Shown: positions 27,442 to 33,856 of the stretch, piece after piece
Layout of the letters: each line of letters starts with the position of its first letter
Position numbering within the stretch: the stretch's first letter is position 1
Assembly: GCF_002272135.1 (NCBI RefSeq)
Contig: NZ_NPBF01000039.1
Location: 1-33,856, forward strand
Reading direction: 5' to 3'
DNA length: 33,856 nucleotides
DNA from: Virgibacillus sp. 7505
Lineage (GTDB): Bacteria; Bacillota; Bacilli; Bacillales; Amphibacillaceae
Notes under the pieces: model-generated
The model's input: only the letters and a program-made list of their open reading frames with translations
What the model was told of the DNA's origin: nothing
Databases searched by the model: none
Made by a program: the position numbers and the translations under genes

Positions 27442-28613
27442 AAACAAACAATTACTAAAATACTCGCTCCGCTTATCAGGATGAGACTTCGAATAGATAG
27501 GAAGGATAAAAAGCTGGCATACAGTGCTAGTGACAAGGTATTTGAAGCGTATAGCAGTACAGCATTAGAGCTGAATGCCCTTCCAAGCATCAATTTTGGT
27601 ACATGAGTCTGTATGAGATACACCCTGGTTAGGCTGCTCAAAGGAAGACCTATACTGATAAGGATAGCGCCGACAAAGAAGAAGGGTTCCTTGTAAGCTA
27701 AACCGATTATACAGATTCCTGCACCCCATATAACGCATCCTAGTACATATTTTTTCATGTCCAATCGATTTATCAGTAGCGGAATTAGAATGCTGATAAT
27801 TGTCGCTCCAATGCCAAATACAATCTGAATTGCGTTATACCACGGCTCGCCATTTTCCGTAATTTCCTCGAATGCGAGCAAAATTCCAACTTGCCATACC
27901 CAAGTGTTGAAAAAGACTACGAAAAAGGTAGTAATGAATAGATGCACTAGGGTAGGCTTTTTTCTTATCCATTTAAAGAAATCAAATAGTGACCTATAAA
28001 GCGATGCGATAGACAGTCCGACTTCCTTATCGGTCGGAGCCATAGCCGGCAAACGAGAAAGGCAGAGAGCACTAATAGCATAGGAAGCTGCATCTATAAC
28101 AAAAAAATAGATAATATCAGCACTTGCAATCAGCCAGGCAGCGAGAACAGGACCAATTAAGGAAGCGGAACGTTGGATTGTATCCCAGGTACTATTGGCG
28201 TTAGGTAGTTCTTCTTCCGGTATTATCTCAGGGAGTACAGCTCGGTGAGCCGGATTGAAAAAGCAGCCACAGCATTGAAGCAAGAAACTTCCTGCAAGAA
28301 GATAAGGGAAGGTCAGACCATCCTGTAGATAGAGAAAGATGATTATAGTAAGGATGATCAGTCTTATTAAGTCTATGATTACCATCATATTTCTTCTGTT
28401 TATATGGTCTGCTAAAGCTCCGCCGAATAATCCGAAGAGAAGGTATGGCATAGTTTCTGCAATGGCTACAATTGTTGTATGCATGCTAGAGTCAGTCATA
28501 CGAAAAGCGAGAAACAGGAATGCCAACCCGGATAGGATATCACCGATGTGGGAGACTGCTCCACCTAGAAAGTAATAGACTGCATTTTTATTTTTGATAA
28601 CTGCCTTATACAT
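27399..28613 (-). CDS. MFS transporter (putative efflux pump)
   Basis: This is a 404-residue major facilitator protein with about 12 predicted membrane segments. Motif-A-like GLFGGALADHINRRN follows the second or third helix, and TWDTIQRSASLIGPVLAAWL is typical of MFS_3-type exporters (enterobactin- or macrolide-efflux-like). The start is ATG 28613 (AGAGGTG six bases upstream); GTG 28622 lies within that ribosome site. It is convergent with the AraC gene, overlapping 43 bases, and divergent from yabM. The substrate cannot be inferred. This and the AraC gene look like a lineage-specific insertion. No convincing promoter was found on this strand. Confidence 0.82.
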   Translation of the reverse strand: MYKAVIKNKNAVYYFLGGAVSHIGDILSGLAFLFLAFRMTDSSMHTTIVAIAETMPYLLFGLFGGALADHINRRNMMVIIDLIRLIILTIIIFLYLQDGLTFPYLLAGSFLLQCCGCFFNPAHRAVLPEIIPEEELPNANSTWDTIQRSASLIGPVLAAWLIASADIIYFFVIDAASYAISALCLSRLPAMAPTDKEVGLSIASLYRSLFDFFKWIRKKPTLVHLFITTFFVVFFNTWVWQVGILLAFEEITENGEPWYNAIQIVFGIGATIISILIPLLINRLDMKKYVLGCVIWGAGICIIGLAYKEPFFFVGAILISIGLPLSSLTRVYLIQTHVPKLMLGRAFSSNAVLLYASNTLSLALYASFLSFLSIRSLILISGASILVIVCFYTLYMLFRNKPGV

Positions 28614-28678
28614 GCTGTTCACCTCTTATCCAGCATATATCCTTAATGGATGAAGGTCGTATTGGATCTTGCTCAAAG

Positions 28679-28707
28679 TTAAAGCAGGATATGGCATATG
28701 GTATAAT
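28679..28707 (+). promoter_or_regulatory. yabM promoter (extended -10)
   Basis: TTAAAG (28679-28684), 17 bases, TATAAT (28702-28707) with an upstream TG (28699-28700) making an extended -10. It lies 31 bases before the yabM ATG. Confidence 0.55.
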
Positions 28708-28738
28708 CCCAATAGGAAAAGTTTGGAGGAATCATTGA

Positions 28739-30319
28739 ATGGGGTTAGGTATGAAGCGGCTGTTTCACGGTGCTTTTGTGCTGGCGGTCGCTGGTTTGAT
28801 CAGTAAGATTTTAAGTGCGGGCTATCGGGTCCCGTTTCAAAATATAGTAGGCGATAAGGGCTTTTATATTTATCAGCAGGTATATCCATTCCTTGGGATA
28901 GCAGCAAGCCTTGCTCTATACGGTATTCCGGCAGCTGTGTCCAGATTGGTTGCTGATCGTTATCGCAGCACATCGCCGTCTCTTCGTTCGTTCTATTTAC
29001 CGGTAGGGACTTTCTTGCTCGGTCTGGCTGTGATTACCTTTGCTTTACTGTATATGCTAGCACCGCAATTAGCCGAATCGATGGGCGATACAGCTTTGGT
29101 GAAACCACTCCAAGCAGCGTCTTTTATCTTCTTGGCAGTTCCGTTCACTTCGATTCTGCGAGGCGTTTATCAAGGAAAGCAGAATATGACGCCGACAGCT
29201 GTTTCACAAGTAGTGGAGCAGCTAGTCCGCGTAAGTTTGATTCTTGCTGTCACTTTCCTGCTTGTCCGTTCAGGGAGTGATTTGTATGACATAGGAGCTA
29301 AAGCTGCAATGGCATCTTTAGCAGGGGCGTGCTTTGGTATTGTAGTACTTAGCTTTTATATGAGAAGAGAACCGATTATTTCCTCTGTGGAGCAGCGGCT
29401 TCCGTGGGGATATATCATAAAGACGATCCTCGTATACGGACTTTTTATTTGTCTAAACTATATGCTATTGCTGTTATTGCAGTTTGCCGATGCTTTTACG
29501 CTCGTTTCCGGATTGCTGTCACATGGTTTGAGTTTGGATGAAGCACGTGAATGGAAAGGGATATATGATCGCGGACAGCCGCTAGTACAATTAGGTATCG
29601 TCGTCGGCTCCTCCCTGGCATTAGCATTCGTACCTTCTATAACAAAGGATCAGCTGATCAGTGAGAAGAAAGCGGTCCTACATTTGCTGCATAGCGGGTG
29701 GAAACTAAGCTTCCTGTTATCAATTGCAGCTACAGCTGGATTAGTCGCTCTGCTCCCGCTAGTCAATGAATTGCTGTTTAAGGACGATGTTGGTACATAT
29801 TCTTTGCAAGTATTCACGCTGACGATCTTTGTTTGTTCCCTCACATTGACTACTGCTTCTATGTTAGAGACTTTAGGGAAATGGAAGCAGACAGCTGCTA
29901 TAATCGCGGCAGGTTTTCTACTCAAGTGGTTTATGAATGAATGGCTCGTTCCGATTTATGGTATCTTGGGTGCTTCATTGGCGACTGTCATTACTGTAAC
30001 ATGCATATTAGCTTGCAATATGTATTTGCTTAAACGGCATCTGCCGGAGATTAAATTATTCCAGCTTCCATGGAAAAGTTTATTTGTCGGATTGCTGTTC
30101 ATGCTTGTCGCAGTAGGACTTTTATATGTAGCTGCCGTCGAATTGTTTCACGTGAAAACACGAATTTTGTTATTAGGTTATGTATTGTTTGCGGTTATGG
30201 CTGGTGCTTTATTATATGGAATAACCTTAATTAGGACTGGGGCATTCAATCGGGCAGAGTTAGAATCATTGCCGTTCAGCAAACATTTACTGCGCTTAGA
30301 AGGGAGAAAAGAAAAATGA
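28739..30319 (+). CDS. yabM: MOP-superfamily polysaccharide/lipid flippase YabM (SpoVB/MurJ-like)
   Basis: This is a 526-residue integral membrane protein of the MOP flippase superfamily, with about 14 hydrophobic segments. It begins MKRLFHGAFVLAVAGLISKI, then FQNIVGDKGFYIYQQVYPF, followed by the ALYGIPAAVSRLVA pattern of the SpoVB/YtgP group. Relatives move lipid-linked sugars across the membrane; the substrate of YabM is not established. ATG 28739 follows GGAGG at 9 bases. Its stop overlaps the yabN ATG in an ATGA, so they are coupled, as in B. subtilis. Confidence 0.88.
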   Translation: MGLGMKRLFHGAFVLAVAGLISKILSAGYRVPFQNIVGDKGFYIYQQVYPFLGIAASLALYGIPAAVSRLVADRYRSTSPSLRSFYLPVGTFLLGLAVITFALLYMLAPQLAESMGDTALVKPLQAASFIFLAVPFTSILRGVYQGKQNMTPTAVSQVVEQLVRVSLILAVTFLLVRSGSDLYDIGAKAAMASLAGACFGIVVLSFYMRREPIISSVEQRLPWGYIIKTILVYGLFICLNYMLLLLLQFADAFTLVSGLLSHGLSLDEAREWKGIYDRGQPLVQLGIVVGSSLALAFVPSITKDQLISEKKAVLHLLHSGWKLSFLLSIAATAGLVALLPLVNELLFKDDVGTYSLQVFTLTIFVCSLTLTTASMLETLGKWKQTAAIIAAGFLLKWFMNEWLVPIYGILGASLATVITVTCILACNMYLLKRHLPEIKLFQLPWKSLFVGLLFMLVAVGLLYVAAVELFHVKTRILLLGYVLFAVMAGALLYGITLIRTGAFNRAELESLPFSKHLLRLEGRKEK

Positions 30320-31632
30320 AACATACCATTGAAGTTGTCGGTCTTGGTGGTGGTGATATAAATCAGTTGTCACTAGGAATCTACAAGAAGCTAAAAGAGC
30401 ATGGACAACCAATCTTTGTAAGAACGAAGGACCATCCTGTCGTCAGAACACTGGAGGAAGAAGGGGTGGAGTTCCATTCCTATGACGAAATCTACGAAAA
30501 TTATCCTGATTTTCAATCGGTTTATGAAGAGATAGCTAACAGCTTGTTTCGGCAAGCAGAAGAAGGGTCATTGATTTATGCAGTTCCCGGTCATCCGATG
30601 TTAGCTGAAATGACTGTTCAGCTGCTGCTTGCTCAGCAAGAAGTGGACGTAAAGATTATTGGGGGGCAGAGCTTTTTGGATGATTTGTTCTCTGCTCTGC
30701 GAATTGATCCGATTGATGGTTTTCAATTCGTCGATGCGACATCATTCAAGCGTGATGAGCTGGAATACAGACAACACCTCATTTTCTGCCAGGTATATGA
30801 TCAAATGGTGGCTTCGGAAGTAAAACTGGAGTTATTGGAAGATTTACCGCCTGAATATCCAATTATGATTGTGGATGCAGTAGGCAGCTCGGATGAGAGT
30901 ATCAAGACTGTCATGCTGGAGGATCTGGACAGGAGCGTAGAATTCAGTAACTTGATGAGTGTGTATGTACCGCCAGCAGTATCTTTGGAGATGAACCACA
31001 AATTCTATCGATTGCGTGAGGTAATTCAGACGCTGAGGGGTCCGGGCGGCTGTCCATGGGATCAAAAGCAAACACATGAATCATTGCGGAAGTACTTGAT
31101 CGAAGAAGCTTACGAGCTTATTGATGCCATCAACAAGGAAGATGATGAGAATCTTATCGAGGAATTAGGGGATGTACTGCTCCAGGTTATGCTGCACAGT
31201 CAGATTGGAGAAGATGATGGTTATTTCTCTATTGAAGATGTCATTCGAAGTGTGACCGAAAAAATGATCCGCCGTCATCCACATGTATTCGGAGAGGCGG
31301 TTCTGGAGACTGAAGAAGAGCTGAGCAAGAGCTGGGAAGCTATCAAGCAGGAAGAAAAGGCAGAGTATAACCCTGATCAGAGTGAAGAATCAATGCAGCC
31401 GGAGCTAATGAATGCAGCAGAGATTGGCAAGCAGAAACCTTCTCCATCTAATTTGGCGCAGCAGCTGGCTGAATTCAGCAGAAGAGCATCAGTGGCAGAG
31501 GTGGATGAAAATGTCATTGGAGAGCTTCTGTTTGCTATTGCTTCTTATGCGGGCTATTATAAAATAAATCCAGAAATTGCGTTACATCAAGCAATAGAAG
31601 GAAAGAAAAGTACGGATAAGGGAAGTGAATGA
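30316..31632 (+). CDS. yabN: YabN: tetrapyrrole-methylase-like domain fused to MazG
   Basis: This is a two-part protein of 438 residues. The N-terminal ~220 residues have a SAM-dependent tetrapyrrole-methylase fold ([33 protein letters not shown]). The C-terminal part has an intact MazG NTP-pyrophosphohydrolase domain: [30 protein letters not shown] and EELGDVLLQ give the ExxE and ExxD metal ligands. Usual YabN proteins are about 485-490 residues with a second MazG copy. Here the second copy (about 371-438) is short and has [16 protein letters not shown] in place of the EELGDLLFAL pattern, so it is probably inactive. It overlaps yabM by 4 bases; rqcP starts one base after its stop. Confidence 0.9.
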   Translation: MKHTIEVVGLGGGDINQLSLGIYKKLKEHGQPIFVRTKDHPVVRTLEEEGVEFHSYDEIYENYPDFQSVYEEIANSLFRQAEEGSLIYAVPGHPMLAEMTVQLLLAQQEVDVKIIGGQSFLDDLFSALRIDPIDGFQFVDATSFKRDELEYRQHLIFCQVYDQMVASEVKLELLEDLPPEYPIMIVDAVGSSDESIKTVMLEDLDRSVEFSNLMSVYVPPAVSLEMNHKFYRLREVIQTLRGPGGCPWDQKQTHESLRKYLIEEAYELIDAINKEDDENLIEELGDVLLQVMLHSQIGEDDGYFSIEDVIRSVTEKMIRRHPHVFGEAVLETEEELSKSWEAIKQEEKAEYNPDQSEESMQPELMNAAEIGKQKPSPSNLAQQLAEFSRRASVAEVDENVIGELLFAIASYAGYYKINPEIALHQAIEGKKSTDKGSE

Positions 31633-31633
31633 T

Positions 31634-31891
31634 ATGCGTTTGGATAAATTCCTAAAAGTCTCACGACTGATCAAACGCCGGACATTGGCAAAAGAAGTGG
31701 CCGATCAAGGCCGTATCACTATTAATGGCGTTCAGGCAAAGGCTTCAACGAATGTAGCTGTTGGTGATGAGATGGCGATCCGTTTTGGTCAGAAGCTGCT
31801 AACGATCGAGGTGCAGCAGCTGAAGGAGGCAGTTAAGAAGGAAGATGCTGCGACACTGTACACAGTGAAAAAGGAAGAGCCTGTACAATAA
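31634..31891 (+). CDS. rqcP: RqcP (YabO), S4-domain ribosome quality control protein
   Basis: RqcP is an S4/Hsp15-like RNA-binding protein that works with RqcH on stalled 50S subunits during alanine tailing. The 85-residue product starts at ATG 31634: [20 protein letters not shown], followed by [18 protein letters not shown], a complete S4 domain, and a lysine-glutamate tail. In-frame GTG 31625 lies too close to AAGGGAAG. It begins one base after the yabN stop, so translation is likely coupled. Length is normal. Confidence 0.93.
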   Translation: MRLDKFLKVSRLIKRRTLAKEVADQGRITINGVQAKASTNVAVGDEMAIRFGQKLLTIEVQQLKEAVKKEDAATLYTVKKEEPVQ

Positions 31892-31917
31892 AACCGTTCT
31901 AACCTTGTCCCTGCCTT

Positions 31918-31925
31918 CATAGATT
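31918..31925 (+). promoter_or_regulatory. Sigma-E-type -10 box of yabP
   Basis: CATAGATT (31918-31925) matches the sigma-E -10 CATAnAnT exactly and lies 26 bases before the yabP ATG, but the -35 region is a poor match. yabP-yabQ are sigma-E genes in B. subtilis. Confidence 0.38.
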
Positions 31926-31951
31926 GTTAGGGATAAAGGGAGGCGGTAACG

Positions 31952-32236
31952 ATGGATCAAACCCGGAAAACCCAAGCGGATCATGATATAAAGATGTTCA
32001 ATCGGAAATCGCTCGAGATCAGCGGTGTGAAGGAAGTGGACAGCTTCGACAGTGAAGAATTCCTGCTCCAGACTGAGATGGGCTATATGATCATTCGCGG
32101 GAGCAACCTGCATATGAAGAACCTTGATCTGCAGGAGGGGAAGGTATCAATCAAAGGCAAAATCCAAGAGCTATCCTACTTGGATGAGCATCATGGGGAG
32201 AAGGCTAAAGGAATCTTTAGCAAGCTCTTCAAATGA
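31952..32236 (+). CDS. yabP: Sporulation protein YabP
   Basis: YabP is a small mother-cell protein of the YabP/YqfC family, needed for normal spore development in B. subtilis. The 94-residue product includes RKSLEISGVKEVDSFDSEEF and LLQTEMGYMIIRGSNLHMKN, then LDLQEGKVSIKGKIQELSY, which is the family core. ATG 31952 follows AAAGGGAGGCGG. Its stop overlaps the yabQ ATG by 4 bases. A sigma-E-like -10 box lies upstream. Its biochemical role is unknown. Confidence 0.92.
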   Translation: MDQTRKTQADHDIKMFNRKSLEISGVKEVDSFDSEEFLLQTEMGYMIIRGSNLHMKNLDLQEGKVSIKGKIQELSYLDEHHGEKAKGIFSKLFK

Positions 32237-32832
32237 CGCTCACTGTCCAATTCCTCACCATCGTGTCGATGATTGCCGGCGGGGTTTATCTTGGCGCAGC
32301 CATGGATACATTCCGCCGCTTCGAACGACACTGGAAAAAGCAGGTCTTCATGCGTTACATCATGGAATGCGGGTTCTGGCTGCTGCAGACGTTGCTATTG
32401 TTTTCCTTGCTGTTTCAAGTGAATCAGGGGGAAATGCGCTTTTATATACTTTTAGCATTGTTATGTGGCTTTGCAGGATATAGAGCTTTATTCCAGACAA
32501 GTTATCGACGAGTGCTTGAATGGCTGATCCGTGTCATCCGACGGACTATCCTTATTGTCAGAAGGATTTTACAGATACTTATCCTGACACCAATACGTTT
32601 GCTGCTGCAAGGGCTCCTGCTGCTGACAGGAGGAGTAGTGACGCTGATATGGAGATTGATACGTTTGGTTTTGGTTAGCCTCTTCTATCCAATCCGTCTG
32701 ATCGGGCGGCTGGTATGGAGAATGACGCCAAGTAAGCATAGAAAAATTTACTCCAAATTAGCAGGTATATATAGTAAAATGAAGAATATAGCAAGGAAAG
32801 CACTGGATTCACTGCGCAGAGCAAGGAGGTAA
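32233..32832 (+). CDS. yabQ: Spore cortex biosynthesis protein YabQ
   Basis: YabQ is an integral membrane protein required for spore cortex assembly, made in the mother cell and placed in the outer forespore membrane. The 199-residue product has hydrophobic segments near residues 3-22, 45-62, 68-85 and 115-150, with a very Arg/Lys-rich C-terminus (SKMKNIARKALDSLRRARR). The GGVYLGAAMDTFRRF motif after the first segment is typical. ATG 32233 overlaps the yabP stop (ATGA). It directly precedes divIC, as in B. subtilis. Length is close to the family. Confidence 0.9.
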   Translation: MTLTVQFLTIVSMIAGGVYLGAAMDTFRRFERHWKKQVFMRYIMECGFWLLQTLLLFSLLFQVNQGEMRFYILLALLCGFAGYRALFQTSYRRVLEWLIRVIRRTILIVRRILQILILTPIRLLLQGLLLLTGGVVTLIWRLIRLVLVSLFYPIRLIGRLVWRMTPSKHRKIYSKLAGIYSKMKNIARKALDSLRRARR

Positions 32833-32839
32833 AAATGGC

Positions 32840-33220
32840 GTGGCAAGAAAGAAACGAAATGTAACGAAGATGGAGTCCAACTACACGAGACAATATGATG
32901 CTTATACGGAACGGCAGCGAAAAAAACAGAAAAGACTCTTTCGGCGTTTGATCTTGTTCGCCGCTTTTGCAGTTGTTCTGCTTGGATTAATGACAGGTTA
33001 TCATATTCATCAGCGAGGTGTTTATGCTTCTAAGCAAGCAGAATATAAAGAGAAGCAGGAAGAGTTGGCCAGCTTGCAGAAGAAGGAAGAGGATCTCAAG
33101 GAGGAAATCGAACTTTTGAACGATAAGAGTTATGTACTGGAAATTGCCAGAACGAACTACTTCTACTCAAAAGACGGTGAAACCATCTTTAAAATCACCG
33201 AAGAGGAACCCTCTTATTGA
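32840..33220 (+). CDS. divIC: Cell division protein DivIC
   Basis: DivIC (FtsB-like) is a bitopic membrane protein of the divisome that pairs with FtsL and DivIB. The 126-residue product has a basic cytoplasmic N-terminus, one membrane segment (37-54, LILFAAFAVVLLGLMTGY), an extracellular coiled coil (62-96) and a C-terminal ETIFKI motif. The frame opens at GTG 32840, 11 bases from AAGGAGGT. An out-of-frame ATG at 32835 with better spacing opens a 9-codon ORF that overlaps the start. ATG 32870 is an alternative internal start that would remove ten basic residues. Confidence 0.93.
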   Translation: MARKKRNVTKMESNYTRQYDAYTERQRKKQKRLFRRLILFAAFAVVLLGLMTGYHIHQRGVYASKQAEYKEKQEELASLQKKEEDLKEEIELLNDKSYVLEIARTNYFYSKDGETIFKITEEEPSY

Positions 33221-33246
33221 CACCCTTTTCCAAGCTTTTATATAAT
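33217..33246 (+). promoter_or_regulatory. yabR promoter
   Basis: TTGACA (33217-33222), 18 bases, TATAAT (33241-33246). The -35 box overlaps the divIC stop codon. Both hexamers are perfect. Confidence 0.72.
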
Positions 33247-33294
33247 ATATAAGAAGTATATTTCTTTCAAACTTTAAGGAGGAGCATTTTTTTT

Positions 33295-33711
33295 ATGTCA
33301 ATTGAAGTAGGCAGCAAGTATCAGGGTAAGGTAACGGGAATTACTAATTTTGGCGCATTCGTAGAACTGCCGGGAGGTTCTACCGGTCTAGTCCATATTA
33401 GTGAAGTTGCCGATAATTACGTGAAAGACATTAATGAACATTTGTCTGTTGGTGATATGATCACAGTCAAAGTCATTAATGAAAAGGACGGAAAGATTGG
33501 ACTTTCTATCAAGAAAGCGAAAGATAATCCGCCACCAGCACGTCGTAATAACAACAACAGAGGTTCCGGACATGGCGGCGGTCATCGTGAGCGCACCGAA
33601 ACTTTTGAAGCAAAAATGAATCGCTTCTTGAAGGATTCAGAGGACCGTCTGGCGTCCCTTAAGAAACACACAGAATCAAAACGTGGTGGCAGAGGCGCTA
33701 AAAAAGGTTAA
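33295..33711 (+). CDS. yabR: S1-domain RNA-binding protein YabR
   Basis: YabR is a general-stress-type protein with one S1 (OB-fold) RNA-binding domain, similar to the C-terminal domain of PNPase. The 138-residue product has the S1 domain at 1-75 (VGSKYQGKVTGITNFGAFVE, GLVHISEVA, KIGLSIKKA), then a Gly/Arg/Asn-rich linker and a basic helical tail ending KKHTESKRGGRGAKKG. ATG 33295 follows AAGGAGGAG, separated by a T-run. It has its own strong promoter and a clear terminator. The RNA target is unknown. Confidence 0.92.
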   Translation: MSIEVGSKYQGKVTGITNFGAFVELPGGSTGLVHISEVADNYVKDINEHLSVGDMITVKVINEKDGKIGLSIKKAKDNPPPARRNNNNRGSGHGGGHRERTETFEAKMNRFLKDSEDRLASLKKHTESKRGGRGAKKG

Positions 33712-33769
33712 ACTTGCTGTCTATATATTGGGATTTGATAAAATGCAAATCTTGAGATATAAAATAATG

Positions 33770-33801
33770 AATCGGATGCAAAAAAGCATCCGATTTTTTT
33801 A
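33770..33801 (+). terminator. Terminator of yabR
   Basis: AATCGGATGC (33770-33779), loop of six A, GCATCCGATT (33786-33795), then TTTTT: a perfect 10-bp stem. Confidence 0.9.
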
Positions 33802-33812
33802 TGTAAATATAT

Positions 33813-33851
33813 ATACAAAAAAACAAGGAATGCGATTTGCATTCCTTGTTT
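33813..33851 (-). terminator. Minus-strand terminator at right edge
   Basis: A 12-bp perfect stem (AACAAGGAATGC with GCATTCCTTGTT) is followed on the minus strand by a run of seven T. This implies a minus-strand gene ending just beyond the window, convergent with yabR. Confidence 0.7.
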
Positions 33852-33856
33852 AGGGA

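Overview
The window reads as chromosome of an endospore-forming Bacillaceae (Firmicutes). It follows the Bacillus subtilis order csfB-yaaO-tmk-darA-yaaR-holB-ricT-yabA-yabB-yazA-rsmI-abrB-metS-tatD-rnmV-rsmA-yabG-veg-sspF-ispE-purR-spoVG-glmU-prs-ctc-pth-fin-mfd-spoVT-yabM-yabN-rqcP-yabP-yabQ-divIC-yabR almost gene for gene. Moderate GC and many TTG/GTG starts with strong Shine-Dalgarno sites fit this group. A halotolerant genus outside Bacillus sensu stricto is my guess, not something I can prove. No rRNA, tRNA, CRISPR array, IS element or prophage is visible.

Layout. (1) 1-1016, minus strand: a three-gene cassette sigO-yvrJ-rsoA, a split sigma factor (region-4 protein plus region-2-like partner) with a small membrane protein, preceded by a LexA-like palindrome over its probable start site. 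(2) 1258-8620, plus strand: csfB (gin) with a sigma-F-type promoter, then a run from yaaO to rsmI covering nucleotide supply (tmk), the c-di-AMP receptor (darA), replication (holB, yabA), the Ric complex (ricT), and tRNA/rRNA methylation. (3) 8591-9361: abrB on the minus strand, with a sigma-A promoter, two tandem Spo0A boxes and a perfect palindrome, and a long spacer full of TGTCG motifs leading to metS. (4) 9362-14539: metS, tatD, rnmV, rsmA, yabG. (5) 14630-20855: veg, sspF, ispE, purR, spoVG, glmU, prs and ctc, each cluster with recognisable sigma-A, sigma-G, sigma-H or sigma-B-like promoters. (6) 20856-21382: a gene-free stretch with two tandem, about 120-bp copies of a structured repeat whose stems covary. 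(7) 21383-26563: pth, fin, mfd, spoVT. (8) 26641-28613: an AraC regulator and an MFS transporter, convergent and overlapping, inserted into otherwise conserved synteny. (9) 28739-33711: yabM, yabN, rqcP, yabP, yabQ, divIC, yabR.

The genes fall into vegetative housekeeping (translation fidelity, DNA replication and repair, cell-wall precursors, PRPP and purine control) interleaved with sporulation timing. The two small zinc proteins Gin and Fin carry near-identical sigma-F-type promoters; AbrB, SpoVG, SpoVT, YabG, YabP/YabQ and SspF cover transition state to late spore stages. Relative to B. subtilis the window lacks xpaC-yaaN, yabE and yabJ (ridA). The most distinctive parts are the sigO cassette with its LexA-like site, the covarying tandem repeats, the abrB-metS control region, and a YabN whose second MazG domain looks decayed. 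I did not see a wholly new multi-gene system.
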